Under the pieces are notes generated by a model. The model did no database searches. It had not been told where the DNA came from and was given only the letters and a program-made list of their open reading frames with translations. A DNA stretch of 64,000 nt, taken from assembly GCF_009765975.1 (NCBI RefSeq), contig NZ_LMUJ01000085.1, positions 3,454 to 67,453 on the forward strand, in the 5' to 3' direction. This DNA comes from Acidisphaera sp. S103 (GTDB lineage: Bacteria > Pseudomonadota > Alphaproteobacteria > Acetobacterales > Acetobacteraceae). Positions 36,286 through 44,546 of this stretch are shown here, piece by piece. How positions within the stretch are numbered: the first letter of the stretch is position 1; the number at the start of each line of letters is the position of its first letter. The position numbers and the translations under genes are program-made.

Positions 36286-37332
36286 ATGAAGGCAAAAGAC
36301 GAAGATATTCAAACCTTTGACAAGGTGGCCGTCGAACAGTTGACCCGCCTCTCGATCGGCACCGGGCTGACAACGCGTTCGCTTGAGGTGTTCGTGGCCG
36401 TAGCGCGAGCCGGCACGATGAGTGCCGCCGCGGAGCAGCTGGGAATGACGCAACCCGCTGTTTCGCAACTCATCAGCCAGATGGAGACCGCGCTCAATAT
36501 ACAACTCTTCGATCGCTCGAAGCGTCCGTTGATCTTGACGCTGCACGGCGCGGCGCTTGTCCAGCCGGCACGGGCCATCGTCAGTGGCATCGAGCGCTTC
36601 GGCCAGGCACTTCAATCGGGCCTCGGTGGCCAGATGCCCTTGCTGCGGATCGGCATGCTCAACAGTTTTGCCGAAACCATCGGGCCAAGTGTTTTCGCCG
36701 AACTGCGGCGGAATGCCGCCCAGCTTACAATCGACTCCGGCTTCTCCGCCACGCGCATGCGGGCGGTCGCCGACCGGGAACTGGATTTCGTGATCACCAC
36801 GGATGAATCGCCACTCGTTCCGGGGGTGATGATGGCGCCAATCCTGACCGAACCGTTTCTGATCGTCGCGCCAGGCAGCTACGCGGGCGATCCGCGGGCC
36901 ATCAAGCCGCTCAGCGAAACGCTCGACCTGATCCGCTTCGGGCGGGACCCGTTCATGAATTCGCGGTTCGACCAGACGCTCAAGGCCTGGGGTATATCGC
37001 CGACACATCGTTACCATTTGGATACCCATGCCGCGGTGCTGGAGATGGTGGCGTCCGGCGTCGGCTGGACGATCCTGCCGCCACTCGCCGTCTATCGCGC
37101 CATCACCCGCGGTGACCGGATTCGTGTCGCGCCATACCCTGAGCAATCGATGAAGCGCGTCATGATGGTGATCGCGCGAGAGGGCGAGGGGACGCAAATC
37201 GTGCGCACCATTCACGCCGCCGCCACGCAGGCACTGAAGACCAAGGTCTTGCCCGTGCTTAAGCAGCATTTGCCGGAAATCGCGGAGATGATGACCCTAC
37301 ACGACTACGATCATCCGCCGTCTGATCGGTGA
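36286..37332 (+). CDS. LysR-family transcriptional regulator
   Basis: DNA-binding regulator of about 348 aa. The N-terminal winged helix reads TRSLEVFVAVARAGTMSAAAEQLGMTQPAVSQLISQMETAL. An extra N-terminal stretch of about 25 residues precedes it. The effector domain follows from about residue 110. The start at 36286 is the last ATG before the conserved region; earlier in-frame starts reach 36199 and would overlap the operator. It probably controls the divergent leuCD-like/MFS operon in response to its acid substrate. Confidence 0.87.
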   Translation: MKAKDEDIQTFDKVAVEQLTRLSIGTGLTTRSLEVFVAVARAGTMSAAAEQLGMTQPAVSQLISQMETALNIQLFDRSKRPLILTLHGAALVQPARAIVSGIERFGQALQSGLGGQMPLLRIGMLNSFAETIGPSVFAELRRNAAQLTIDSGFSATRMRAVADRELDFVITTDESPLVPGVMMAPILTEPFLIVAPGSYAGDPRAIKPLSETLDLIRFGRDPFMNSRFDQTLKAWGISPTHRYHLDTHAAVLEMVASGVGWTILPPLAVYRAITRGDRIRVAPYPEQSMKRVMMVIAREGEGTQIVRTIHAAATQALKTKVLPVLKQHLPEIAEMMTLHDYDHPPSDR

Positions 37333-37517
37333 AACGACGGTTCACCCACCTGGTGCAGCGACTCGCAACGGGCGGCCAGGACAATGCTACTTGGTTTCGC
37401 GCACGGTTTCTGACGCGCGAGGACGGCTAGCGCATACGCTCACCACAACCGGCCTGACGGCAACACGTGCCCGTTGAAAACTTCCTTTTCGGTCGCGGAA
37501 AAGGGCGCCGACGATGT

Positions 37518-38336
37518 TCAACGGGTGGCCAGGTTGTGCAGCGCGCGTTCCGCGTCGGCGCGCAAGGCCGGATCGTGTGTCAGGTCGCGTGCTCGTTCGA
37601 GCCAGGTGCGTGCTTCCGCCGTATCGCCCTGGCCGGAAGCACTTTGCCCAGCCCGCAGATACAGATCCGCCGCCTGGGGTGCAGACGGCGTGAATTGCGC
37701 CGACAGCGCCAGCGCCCGAGCCATTCCGCGGTAATCCAATTGGTCTCGCCGCAGATCGGCGGCATGCAGCGCCAGGACTGGATCGTGCGACAGCCGCGCT
37801 TTCAGTTCCGCCGTATCCGCCGGGTCGGCGGCGGCGGTCATCGACGCCACGGCTTTTTCCAGGCCTGGCGTATCGCCGCGCTGGTCGGCGATAAGGCCGA
37901 TCAGGAACCATGCGGCATTGACCAGCGCGGAATCCTTGTCACCGGTCAGGCCCGTGGCGATGCGATCCGCTTCCGCCAGGTTTCCCAGCCGGAACTGCGC
38001 CGTCGCCGAAATCAGGTCGAAGCCGGCATCGGCGATGCCGCGCCGGGCCAGTTCGGTGCGCAGTTCCGCCGCCGTCTGCAGGGCATCCGCCGGCTTGCCG
38101 GCCCGCAACTCGGCGGTGGCGAGGTTGAAGCCGGCATCCGCGATCGCCGCGGCATCGTCCCGCACGCGCGCCCGGACCAACGCGGCACGATATTGCTCAG
38201 CGGCCTGATCCGGCTGTTCCAACTGGATGGCAATGTCACCCGCATGCCTGAGGCGAGAGAGCGTCGGGTCGATGGGGACGCCAGACGGTGCCGTGGAACA
38301 GCCCGCCAGCAGCAATGCGATCAGAACGCGCCTCAT
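37518..38336 (-). CDS. Lipoprotein with TPR-like repeats, Mla-type operon
   Basis: A 272-aa lipoprotein. MRRVLIALLLAGCSTA is a short signal peptide with a lipobox cysteine at residue 13. The mature protein is alpha-helical with TPR-like units (AAEQYRAALVRARVRDD; AADLYLRAGQSASGQGDTAEARTWLERARDL). Its ATG overlaps the MCE-gene stop by 4 bp. As last gene of the operon it may anchor the MCE protein at the outer membrane or act as a periplasmic scaffold. No known Mla component has this build, as far as I can tell. Confidence 0.78.
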   Translation of the reverse strand: MRRVLIALLLAGCSTAPSGVPIDPTLSRLRHAGDIAIQLEQPDQAAEQYRAALVRARVRDDAAAIADAGFNLATAELRAGKPADALQTAAELRTELARRGIADAGFDLISATAQFRLGNLAEADRIATGLTGDKDSALVNAAWFLIGLIADQRGDTPGLEKAVASMTAAADPADTAELKARLSHDPVLALHAADLRRDQLDYRGMARALALSAQFTPSAPQAADLYLRAGQSASGQGDTAEARTWLERARDLTHDPALRADAERALHNLATR

Positions 38337-39283
38337 GGTGTGACGTTGGCCGGCGACAGGCGGCTTGCCTCCGGCGCGGCAGAACCGGACAGCGGCCAAG
38401 TGTGACGCAACTGGTTCAGTGTCTTCTCCAGTTCCGCCATACTCTGTTGCGACTGGGTCAGCAGCGCGGGCAGGTTGGCCGTGCTGTCGGCGACGTTTCG
38501 GCTGATTGCCGGCAGCCGTGGGGTCGCGCTCGCCAGGTCGTGGGTCGCTTTCTGGACCGAGGCCAACGCGGCGTCCGCTTTGTGCAGCAAGGCCGGCACG
38601 CCATCGGGTGCCGCCGTCGATGCCACCAGCCCCCGAACATCGGCCAGCGTGGTGTTGAGCTGATCGGTGGCTGTTTTCAGATTGGTCAGCAACTGGGTCA
38701 ATTGGTTGACCATCTCCTCGTTCTTCACCAGACGGCCGATATCGCCGTGGCCCTGGGAAATGCCCTCCACGGTGTCCGCCAGGGCATGCATGGCTCGGCC
38801 GGCGTCGTCGAGAACCGGAAAGATCTTCGCCTTCACCTGGTCCACCATAGCGCCAATATTTTCGGTGGCGTCGCGTTCGGTTACCGCGTCGATCACCGCG
38901 AAATGCCAATCGAGCGGCGCGCCGGTGCCGCGCGAGATGTCGAGATACGCCGCGCCGGCAACGCCGAACTGCTTCTTCACCACCGCCTTGCTGTCGCGCC
39001 GGATGAAAGCCTCCGCCTGCTCGTCCAGTTGCGCCTCGGCGTACATCCGGTTCGGGTCGACCACGACACGGCGCACCGTGCCGACGCGCGTGCCCAACAA
39101 CTGGATGTCGGCACCGGCCGACAGGCCCTGACTGCCCGACTCCGGCAAGATCACGCGCAGGTCCACGGTGGGACGGAACCAGTCGCTCAGCAGCCCCGCA
39201 TGCAGCGCGGCGGCGACGAACAGGACGATGCTCAGCACCACCAGCAGGCCGACCCATTCGTCCGTATTGCGCAGGATTTTCAT
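38333..39283 (-). CDS. mlaD: MlaD/MCE-domain protein
   Basis: A 316-aa inner-membrane-anchored periplasmic protein. One N-terminal helix (about residues 9-31) is followed by a single MCE domain (VDLRVILPESGSQGLSAGADIQLLGTRVGTVRRVVVDP). A long helical, coiled-coil-prone tail (about 180-300) follows, with many Ala, Leu and Gln. MCE proteins form hexameric rings that carry lipids across the periplasm. The ATG at 39283 has GAGGTG upstream. It overlaps the lipoprotein gene by 4 bp. Confidence 0.88.
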   Translation of the reverse strand: MKILRNTDEWVGLLVVLSIVLFVAAALHAGLLSDWFRPTVDLRVILPESGSQGLSAGADIQLLGTRVGTVRRVVVDPNRMYAEAQLDEQAEAFIRRDSKAVVKKQFGVAGAAYLDISRGTGAPLDWHFAVIDAVTERDATENIGAMVDQVKAKIFPVLDDAGRAMHALADTVEGISQGHGDIGRLVKNEEMVNQLTQLLTNLKTATDQLNTTLADVRGLVASTAAPDGVPALLHKADAALASVQKATHDLASATPRLPAISRNVADSTANLPALLTQSQQSMAELEKTLNQLRHTWPLSGSAAPEASRLSPANVTP

Positions 39284-39293
39284 GCCGGGCACC

Positions 39294-39992
39294 TCACGCG
39301 ACACGCGCCGGCAGCCGGACCGGCATCAACGCGGCATCGGTCAGTCGCAATCGATGGGTCGGACGGACCGCTCGGTTGCGCAGCGCCGGCCCAGCATTGG
39401 CCAGCCATATCACGGCTGCGCCCTGGCCGCGTGCTTCGGTGCCGACATCCAGCAGGGCGGACAGCATGTCCTCATGCTGGGCGGCCAAAGGCAGTTCCAG
39501 GATCGCGAGGCGCGGCCGGCCGAGGAAGGCACGCACACAGGCGGCTCGGCGAAGGTCGGGCGGCGACAACAGCCTGGCGGGTCCCACCGGCAACCCGGGC
39601 AGGCCGAAACGCAGCGCGAGAACCGCCGCTTCCTCCCGCAACGCCGCCTCGGGAATGCGGGTGTGGTGCAGCCGCGCCAGCAGCACCCGCGATGCCACGT
39701 CACGGGTTTCCGGACGCAGCGGCTGGTGGAACAGCCGGCCGATATGACCGCGCAGCGCGTCGGCATGGGCGTCCGGCACGGTCTGCCAATCCCGACCCAG
39801 GAAGCGCACGCACCCGCTCGTCAGTGGGATGAGGCCGGTGCAAAGGTTGGCGAAACTGGCGCCTCGCCTTGGGCCGGGGACCTCGATCAGGGCGAAATCG
39901 CCCTCCGACAGGACCAGGTCGATCGGGGCATAGGGCAGGTACTCACCGACGCCGCAGGCGGCTTCGATCGCAAGGGTGGGTGGCGCGGTCAT
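39294..39992 (-). CDS. Degenerate ABC ATPase-like protein in Mla-type operon
   Basis: A 232-aa protein in the position of MlaF. The ABC fold can be aligned: beta-strand FALIEVPGPRRGASFANLCTGL sits at the Walker A position, GRLFHQP at the Q-loop, SPPDLRRAACVRAFLGRP at the signature and LAILELP at Walker B, with VIWLANAG at the H-loop. All catalytic residues are missing: no Walker A lysine, no SGG, no Walker B Asp-Glu, no His. It overlaps mlaE by 4 bp and lies 10 bp before the MCE gene. It is probably a non-hydrolysing structural partner of the permease. Confidence 0.78.
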   Translation of the reverse strand: MTAPPTLAIEAACGVGEYLPYAPIDLVLSEGDFALIEVPGPRRGASFANLCTGLIPLTSGCVRFLGRDWQTVPDAHADALRGHIGRLFHQPLRPETRDVASRVLLARLHHTRIPEAALREEAAVLALRFGLPGLPVGPARLLSPPDLRRAACVRAFLGRPRLAILELPLAAQHEDMLSALLDVGTEARGQGAAVIWLANAGPALRNRAVRPTHRLRLTDAALMPVRLPARVA

Positions 39993-40768
39993 AGCAGCGC
40001 GCTCAGCAGCAGCGTGACCGTCAGGATGCCGGTGACGCCGCGGGTGAAGCCGCGGGGCAGCAGGCTGGCGGGCGTATCGGTCTCGCTGGCGGCGAGGCCG
40101 GTCACGCAGCAGGACAGGGCGACGATCAGGCCGATCAACAGCAGCTTGGCCGGAAAGACGGCGAAATCGCCGATGCTCATCGCGCGCAGCATCGTGTCGA
40201 GGAAGCCGAAGATCGACGTGTTCACCACGCCGGCAAAACTGCCGGTGACGAAGCCGCTGAGCAGGCTGATCAGAAGGAACACCACGCCGAGGGTGAAGCC
40301 GGCGACCGCGAAGGCCGCGGCGCGCGGCAGCAGTAGGTACTGGAAAATATCGATCCCTTCGGCGCGCAGAATTTCGACCTCGCCTTCCGCCTTCAGCGCG
40401 CCGAGTTCGGCCACTGTTGCCGTGCCACCGCGCCCGAGCAAGATGATGCCGACCAGCAGCGGGGTGATCTCGCGAACCAGCACGATGACCAGGATGCGGC
40501 CGATCTGTTCCTCCTGTCCGGCGGTGCGCAACCAGTAGATCGCCTCGAACACCAGGCCCAGGCCGACGATGATCGCGGTCACTGCAATGGTACCCAGGGA
40601 GCCGCCGATCACGCTGGTCAGCGTGGTTCGGAAGCTGGCGCGCACCGTGCGCCGCCAGGTGGACGGCCATGTCCCCTCCCGCACTACGCCCCACAGCAGG
40701 GCCATGAGTTGGAGTATGTAAGCGGATCGCGAGCGCGTCGCGGCGCCGACGGTGCCGAGCGCGCTCAT
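39989..40768 (-). CDS. mlaE: MlaE-family (YrbE) ABC lipid permease
   Basis: Inner-membrane permease of 259 aa. The MlaE hallmark is present: REITPLLVGIILLGRGGTATVAELGALKAEGEVEILRAEGID, followed by LLLPRAAAFAVAGFTLGVVFLL and about five hydrophobic helices. It overlaps the receptor gene upstream and the pseudo-ATPase gene downstream by 4 bp each (ATGA). In known systems it pairs with MlaF for ATP-driven phospholipid transport; here the adjacent partner lacks ATPase motifs. Confidence 0.93.
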   Translation of the reverse strand: MSALGTVGAATRSRSAYILQLMALLWGVVREGTWPSTWRRTVRASFRTTLTSVIGGSLGTIAVTAIIVGLGLVFEAIYWLRTAGQEEQIGRILVIVLVREITPLLVGIILLGRGGTATVAELGALKAEGEVEILRAEGIDIFQYLLLPRAAAFAVAGFTLGVVFLLISLLSGFVTGSFAGVVNTSIFGFLDTMLRAMSIGDFAVFPAKLLLIGLIVALSCCVTGLAASETDTPASLLPRGFTRGVTGILTVTLLLSALL

Positions 40769-43062
40769 GCCCGCCCCGCCAGCACGTAGCTGCGTGCCGC
40801 GCCGGTGTGCGGTCGATGGAAAAGCCCGCGCGGACGGAACAGGAAATTCTGCCGCAGCAGCAGATAGGCCTGTTCGCTGGTCTGGATGGCCTCGGTTGGG
40901 GCGGATGAGGCGAGGGCGCCGGCGCCTTGCATGACCTCGCCCCAGATGTTGAAGAGGCCGGGCGCCGACCCCAACCGGGCGCCGAAGATGATCCCGACGT
41001 CGAGGCCCATGCTGAAGGCGGCCAGGCCGTCGGTGCCCTCGAACAGCACGATGCAGCGCTCGCGGAGGGCGATGGCGACGTCGGCAAGCCGGGTGGCGGC
41101 TTCGGCCAGATCTGATCCTGTCCTGATTCCGTAGCCGGTGGCGGCAACGATCGTCGTGCCCATCATTTTGACATAGGGGATGCCGTGGGCGGCGGTGATC
41201 TCCTGCGCCGCGCAGGCAGCCTGGTGCGTCAGGGATTCCTCGGTGTCGGGCAGGCGCAGCACCAGGACCACTGCCCGCGTGTGGGTTTCATCGATGGTGC
41301 CGGAGGCTGCCAGGATTGGGTCGAATCCGTGCTCATCCAGCGATGGTTCGGTCTCGGACAACATGCCCGTCGGGATAAGGGGAGGCGCGTCGGTCTCTGC
41401 TCCGGACAGCGCGGCAGGTGTGCCGAGGCCGACCAAGGTGGCGCAGGCACGGGCGAAATCGATCCCGGCGAGATCCCGCCGCGGGTCCTCCAGCGTCACC
41501 ATGCCGATCGGCTGTCCAGCCTTCGTCACCGGAACGGCGAACAGCGCGACACTGCCGATCTGGGTCATGATCGAGCCATGGAACGCGGCGGTACGGCGGT
41601 CCCGCCTTGCATCGGGCGTGTCGATCGTCTCGCCCGCGGCCAGCGCCTCGATCAGCGCCGGCAGTTCCTGCCGCGACAACTCCAACCCGGTGAGACGCGC
41701 GCCCGTCGCGGGCTCGAAGCTGTCGTCGCAATGCAACGCCTGGCGGCCCTCGGACAAGCGCCATATCCCAGCACGCCTGGCGCCGGTCGCCTCGGCCAGG
41801 GTTTCGGCCAATGCCGCGGGCGGACGGCCTTCGGCATCGAACATCCCTGCCTCCTCGGCCAGCCGCGCGAAGGCTGCGCTCTGTTGCCGTAGCACTGTCG
41901 AGCGTTCCGCCACCGTCCGCGCGGCTCGGTCTGCGCGCAGTCCCTGGCGCACCACCAGGGCCGCCAAACCGGCGGCCAAGGCGACCACGATCAGGGAGAG
42001 CAGCGCCGTCCGGCGCGAGTTGACGGCGACGAAGCCGCTGAATTCGGCTTCCGGCACGGTGATGAAAAGCAGCCAGCCCTGGGTGTTGTTCGCGAGCGGC
42101 GTGACGATCGAAATCATGCGCTCGCCGTTCACGCCGATGATGCGGTTGCCCGGCCCCTGCGTGCGGAAATGGTCCCAGCTCGCGGCGAGCCGGGGGTCGC
42201 CGACGGCATCGACCCGGGCTGGCATCAGCGTGCCGTCCTGCTTCGTCAGGATATGCGCGGGATCAGGGCCGGCGACCATCCGCCCGTCCCGTGTCGCGAT
42301 ATAGGCTCGGCCCGTGCGGCCAATGGAGAGGCCACCCAGAAAGCGGGAGATGGCGTCGAGCCTGATATCCACACCGACGACGTCGGGGTCTGGGTCGGGC
42401 CCATGCACCGCCGCGGTGATGCCCGGTGCCTGTTCGGAGAAGAAAACGTAGACGTCGCTCCAGAACACCTCGTTGATCGCTCGGGCGCCGATGAACCAGG
42501 AACGGGTACGGGCGTCGTAATTGTCCTTGGGGTCTGCGTGCTGCGAGATGATTTTTCCACTCGCGTCGCTTGTGGTCCATTCGACACTGCGTTTGCCGGC
42601 CGACAACAGGATGCGCTTCGTGTCGATGGCATTCGGCGGGCCGTTCGATGCGCGGGTAACGAGCATGAAGTTGCCCTGGGCGTCGGCGAACAGGACATTC
42701 TCGATCTGTGGCGTCTCGGCTAGTATCGAAGCGGAAAAGGTCCTCGCTTCGTTGGCGCGGGACGTGGCGCCCTCACGGCCAAGCATGCTGTGAGCCAGCA
42801 ACGCCGCATGGGCCGCCGGCTCGAGATAGGCCGAGACCTGCAGGGCGATGCGTTCTTGCGTGCTACGCAGCAAAGTCCCCGACAGGTCGAGGACGCCGGC
42901 GCGGTTGGCGCTGTCGGCATAGATGGTGATGCCGAGCAGGAAGCCGATGATCAGGCCGACACCGCCGATCGGTAGGCCGATGCGCAGCAAAGTCTGGCGC
43001 CGGCGCTGCCGTTCAGCCAGGGGATCGACCTCGACATCAACGATGTCCGTACGATCGGGCAA
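40765..43062 (-). CDS. Membrane receptor: Cache - GAF - degenerate class III cyclase domain
   Basis: A 765-aa inner-membrane protein. Helix 1 is at about 27-49. A periplasmic double-Cache-like domain (85-335) contains RSWFIGARA, and helix 2 is at 352-373. A GAF-like domain spans about 410-545. From 595 to 750 the sequence follows a class III nucleotide cyclase: VKMMGTTIVAATG, FSMGLDVGIIFGARLG, LFNIWGEVMQ, IQTSEQAYLLL, FLFRPRG. Both metal-binding Asp positions and the Asn-Arg pair are replaced, so it should not make cAMP. It is the first gene of the Mla-type operon and overlaps mlaE, suggesting ligand-gated control of transport. Confidence 0.82.
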   Translation of the reverse strand: MPDRTDIVDVEVDPLAERQRRRQTLLRIGLPIGGVGLIIGFLLGITIYADSANRAGVLDLSGTLLRSTQERIALQVSAYLEPAAHAALLAHSMLGREGATSRANEARTFSASILAETPQIENVLFADAQGNFMLVTRASNGPPNAIDTKRILLSAGKRSVEWTTSDASGKIISQHADPKDNYDARTRSWFIGARAINEVFWSDVYVFFSEQAPGITAAVHGPDPDPDVVGVDIRLDAISRFLGGLSIGRTGRAYIATRDGRMVAGPDPAHILTKQDGTLMPARVDAVGDPRLAASWDHFRTQGPGNRIIGVNGERMISIVTPLANNTQGWLLFITVPEAEFSGFVAVNSRRTALLSLIVVALAAGLAALVVRQGLRADRAARTVAERSTVLRQQSAAFARLAEEAGMFDAEGRPPAALAETLAEATGARRAGIWRLSEGRQALHCDDSFEPATGARLTGLELSRQELPALIEALAAGETIDTPDARRDRRTAAFHGSIMTQIGSVALFAVPVTKAGQPIGMVTLEDPRRDLAGIDFARACATLVGLGTPAALSGAETDAPPLIPTGMLSETEPSLDEHGFDPILAASGTIDETHTRAVVLVLRLPDTEESLTHQAACAAQEITAAHGIPYVKMMGTTIVAATGYGIRTGSDLAEAATRLADVAIALRERCIVLFEGTDGLAAFSMGLDVGIIFGARLGSAPGLFNIWGEVMQGAGALASSAPTEAIQTSEQAYLLLRQNFLFRPRGLFHRPHTGAARSYVLAGRA

Positions 43063-43227
43063 GAGCGGGGCTCCTCCTTTCCAGGCTGATTGTATCTTCT
43101 CCGAAGGATTCGCGGTGTCGTCAATTTATAGCAGATACGCATTCAGGCAACGACGTCGCCACTTGATCCCCCGTCCTGAACACGCCCCGTTCCAGCCCGC
43201 GGCCCGAAGCGATTACGCCGCCACGTC

Positions 43228-43566
43228 CACGACCACGAATCGCAGGACACCGGCGCCTCATTGGGCGCCGGCGAATTGAGCATTGCCGACAACCGGGTGG
43301 ATCCCACTACCGGCACCGTCAAAATGAAGGCACGCTTCGCCAACACCGCGGATCTGCTGCTGCCGGGCCAGTTCGTGAATGTCCGGTTGACGCTGCGGAC
43401 ACTCTCGAAGGCCATTACGATCCCGGCCGCGGCGGTCAATGTGGGGCCGAACGGCACCTTCGCTTATGTGGTCGGGGCCAACCAGAGGGTCGCGGTGCAG
43501 CCAACTCACAAAACATACATTAGGCGGCCTTTAAGTATGCCGACATCGGCTGTAGATCACCGATAG
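43228..43566 (+). pseudogene. Remnant of an RND efflux periplasmic adaptor (MdtA/HlyD family)
   Basis: Only the C-terminal barrel of an adaptor is left: GAGELSIADNRVDPTTGTVKMKARF, LLLPGQFVNVRLTL, ITIPAAAVNVGPNGTFAYVV and VAVQP. The frame is open from about 43228 but has no plausible start or N-terminal half. Homology ends near 43505, before the TAG near 43564, where the remaining residues are unlike the family. No pump or outer-membrane gene is nearby. Confidence 0.75.
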
Positions 43567-43879
43567 AAATGTCACTGGGGCAAGCTGTTGTCGACCTGTA
43601 TGACCGGCGGAACGGTCACGTCCGATCAGGTCGAGCGGGTCATTCTGCAATCAGGCAAGGCGCCGACCGGACATACCGGGTCAACAACGATCTTCTCAAT
43701 CCATTCATCAGACACGGGCAGGGGCCGACACACGTTCCGCATCTGGTGACGGGACCCCGCGTCCATCAGGCAAAATGAATTCTTAGCATCGCCCGGCACG
43801 CTCTCTGAATTCGTTCCGCCTCCGGCTAACTTGACAATACCCGATCACCTTATACACATCGAAGTGAGGAAACGAGGAG
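43567..43879. other. Non-coding stretch upstream of the GMC dehydrogenase pair
   Basis: No recognised gene. The plus-strand frame at 43569-43778 has no family match and is probably debris following the adaptor remnant. TTGACA at 43831-43836 with TATACA at 43851-43856 is a possible promoter for the dehydrogenase genes, although the 14-bp spacing is short. Confidence 0.5.
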
Positions 43880-44539
43880 ATGACCTTGAGCGACAACCCG
43901 ATCGGGGCTTCCTATCTCTACTTGCTGGAGCCCGAGATTCGCTTTCTGGAGGCGGCCGTCGAGCATCTGATTCCCACCGATGAGCTGAGCCCTGGGGCTC
44001 GCGATGCAGGCGTGGTGGTCTATATCGATCGGCAATTGGCCGGCACCTGGGGCGTCCACGGCCGCATGTATCGTGGCGGCCCGTGGATGGAGGGCACGCC
44101 GCAGCAGGGCTACCAATCGCGGTTCACGCCACAGGAAGTCTACCGCATCGCGATTCGCGAGATCGACCAGCACTGCAAAACCGCGTTCGGCCGGCCTTTC
44201 GCGCAGCTTGCAAGTGACGACCAATTGCGCCTGCTCGAGCAGTTGGAGAAGGACGAGATCGCGCTGCCTTCGCTGTCATCGAAATTCTTCTTCGATCTGC
44301 TATGGCGCAACACCGATGAGGGCTTCTTCGCCGACCCCCTATATGGCGGCAACCGCGATAAAGTGGGTTGGAAGCTGCTCGGATTCCCCGGACTGCCCTC
44401 CAGCGAATACCGCCGGCTGGTCACCAGCGACGAGCCGTATTACGCCGAACCCGTCAGCGTGCTCGACGTCCAGACCGGTCAGGTGCCGGTCGACGCGGAA
44501 GGCTTTCCGAAGCACGTGATCATCAAACGCGACAGGTAA
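43880..44539 (+). CDS. Gluconate 2-dehydrogenase subunit 3-family protein
   Basis: Small subunit (219 aa) of a membrane-associated flavoprotein dehydrogenase. Diagnostic are LEPEIRFLEAAVEHLIPTDELSPGARDAGVVVYIDRQLAG and FFDLLWRNTDEGFFADPLYGGNRDKVGWKLLGFPG. Normally this subunit has a Tat signal that exports the complex. Here the start at 43880 (GAGGAG upstream, in-frame TGA a few codons earlier) gives MTLSDNPIG with no leader. The GMC subunit follows 7 bp later. Export route is therefore unclear. Confidence 0.85.
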   Translation: MTLSDNPIGASYLYLLEPEIRFLEAAVEHLIPTDELSPGARDAGVVVYIDRQLAGTWGVHGRMYRGGPWMEGTPQQGYQSRFTPQEVYRIAIREIDQHCKTAFGRPFAQLASDDQLRLLEQLEKDEIALPSLSSKFFFDLLWRNTDEGFFADPLYGGNRDKVGWKLLGFPGLPSSEYRRLVTSDEPYYAEPVSVLDVQTGQVPVDAEGFPKHVIIKRDR

Positions 44540-44546
44540 AACTGAT

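Noticed and set aside
37328-37346. GGTGAA / TTCACC hairpin at the LysR stop codon
   Set aside because: Only a 6-bp stem and no T-run; too weak to call a terminator.
37518-39257. 579-codon continuous minus-strand frame
   Set aside because: Only the part from the ATG at 38336 is the lipoprotein; upstream it is a shadow of the MCE gene.
39294-41147. 617-codon continuous minus-strand frame
   Set aside because: Only the last 232 codons are a gene (the ATPase-like protein); the rest is out of frame with mlaE and the receptor gene.
43569-43778. 69-codon plus-strand frame after the adaptor remnant
   Set aside because: No family match in any frame; likely non-coding.
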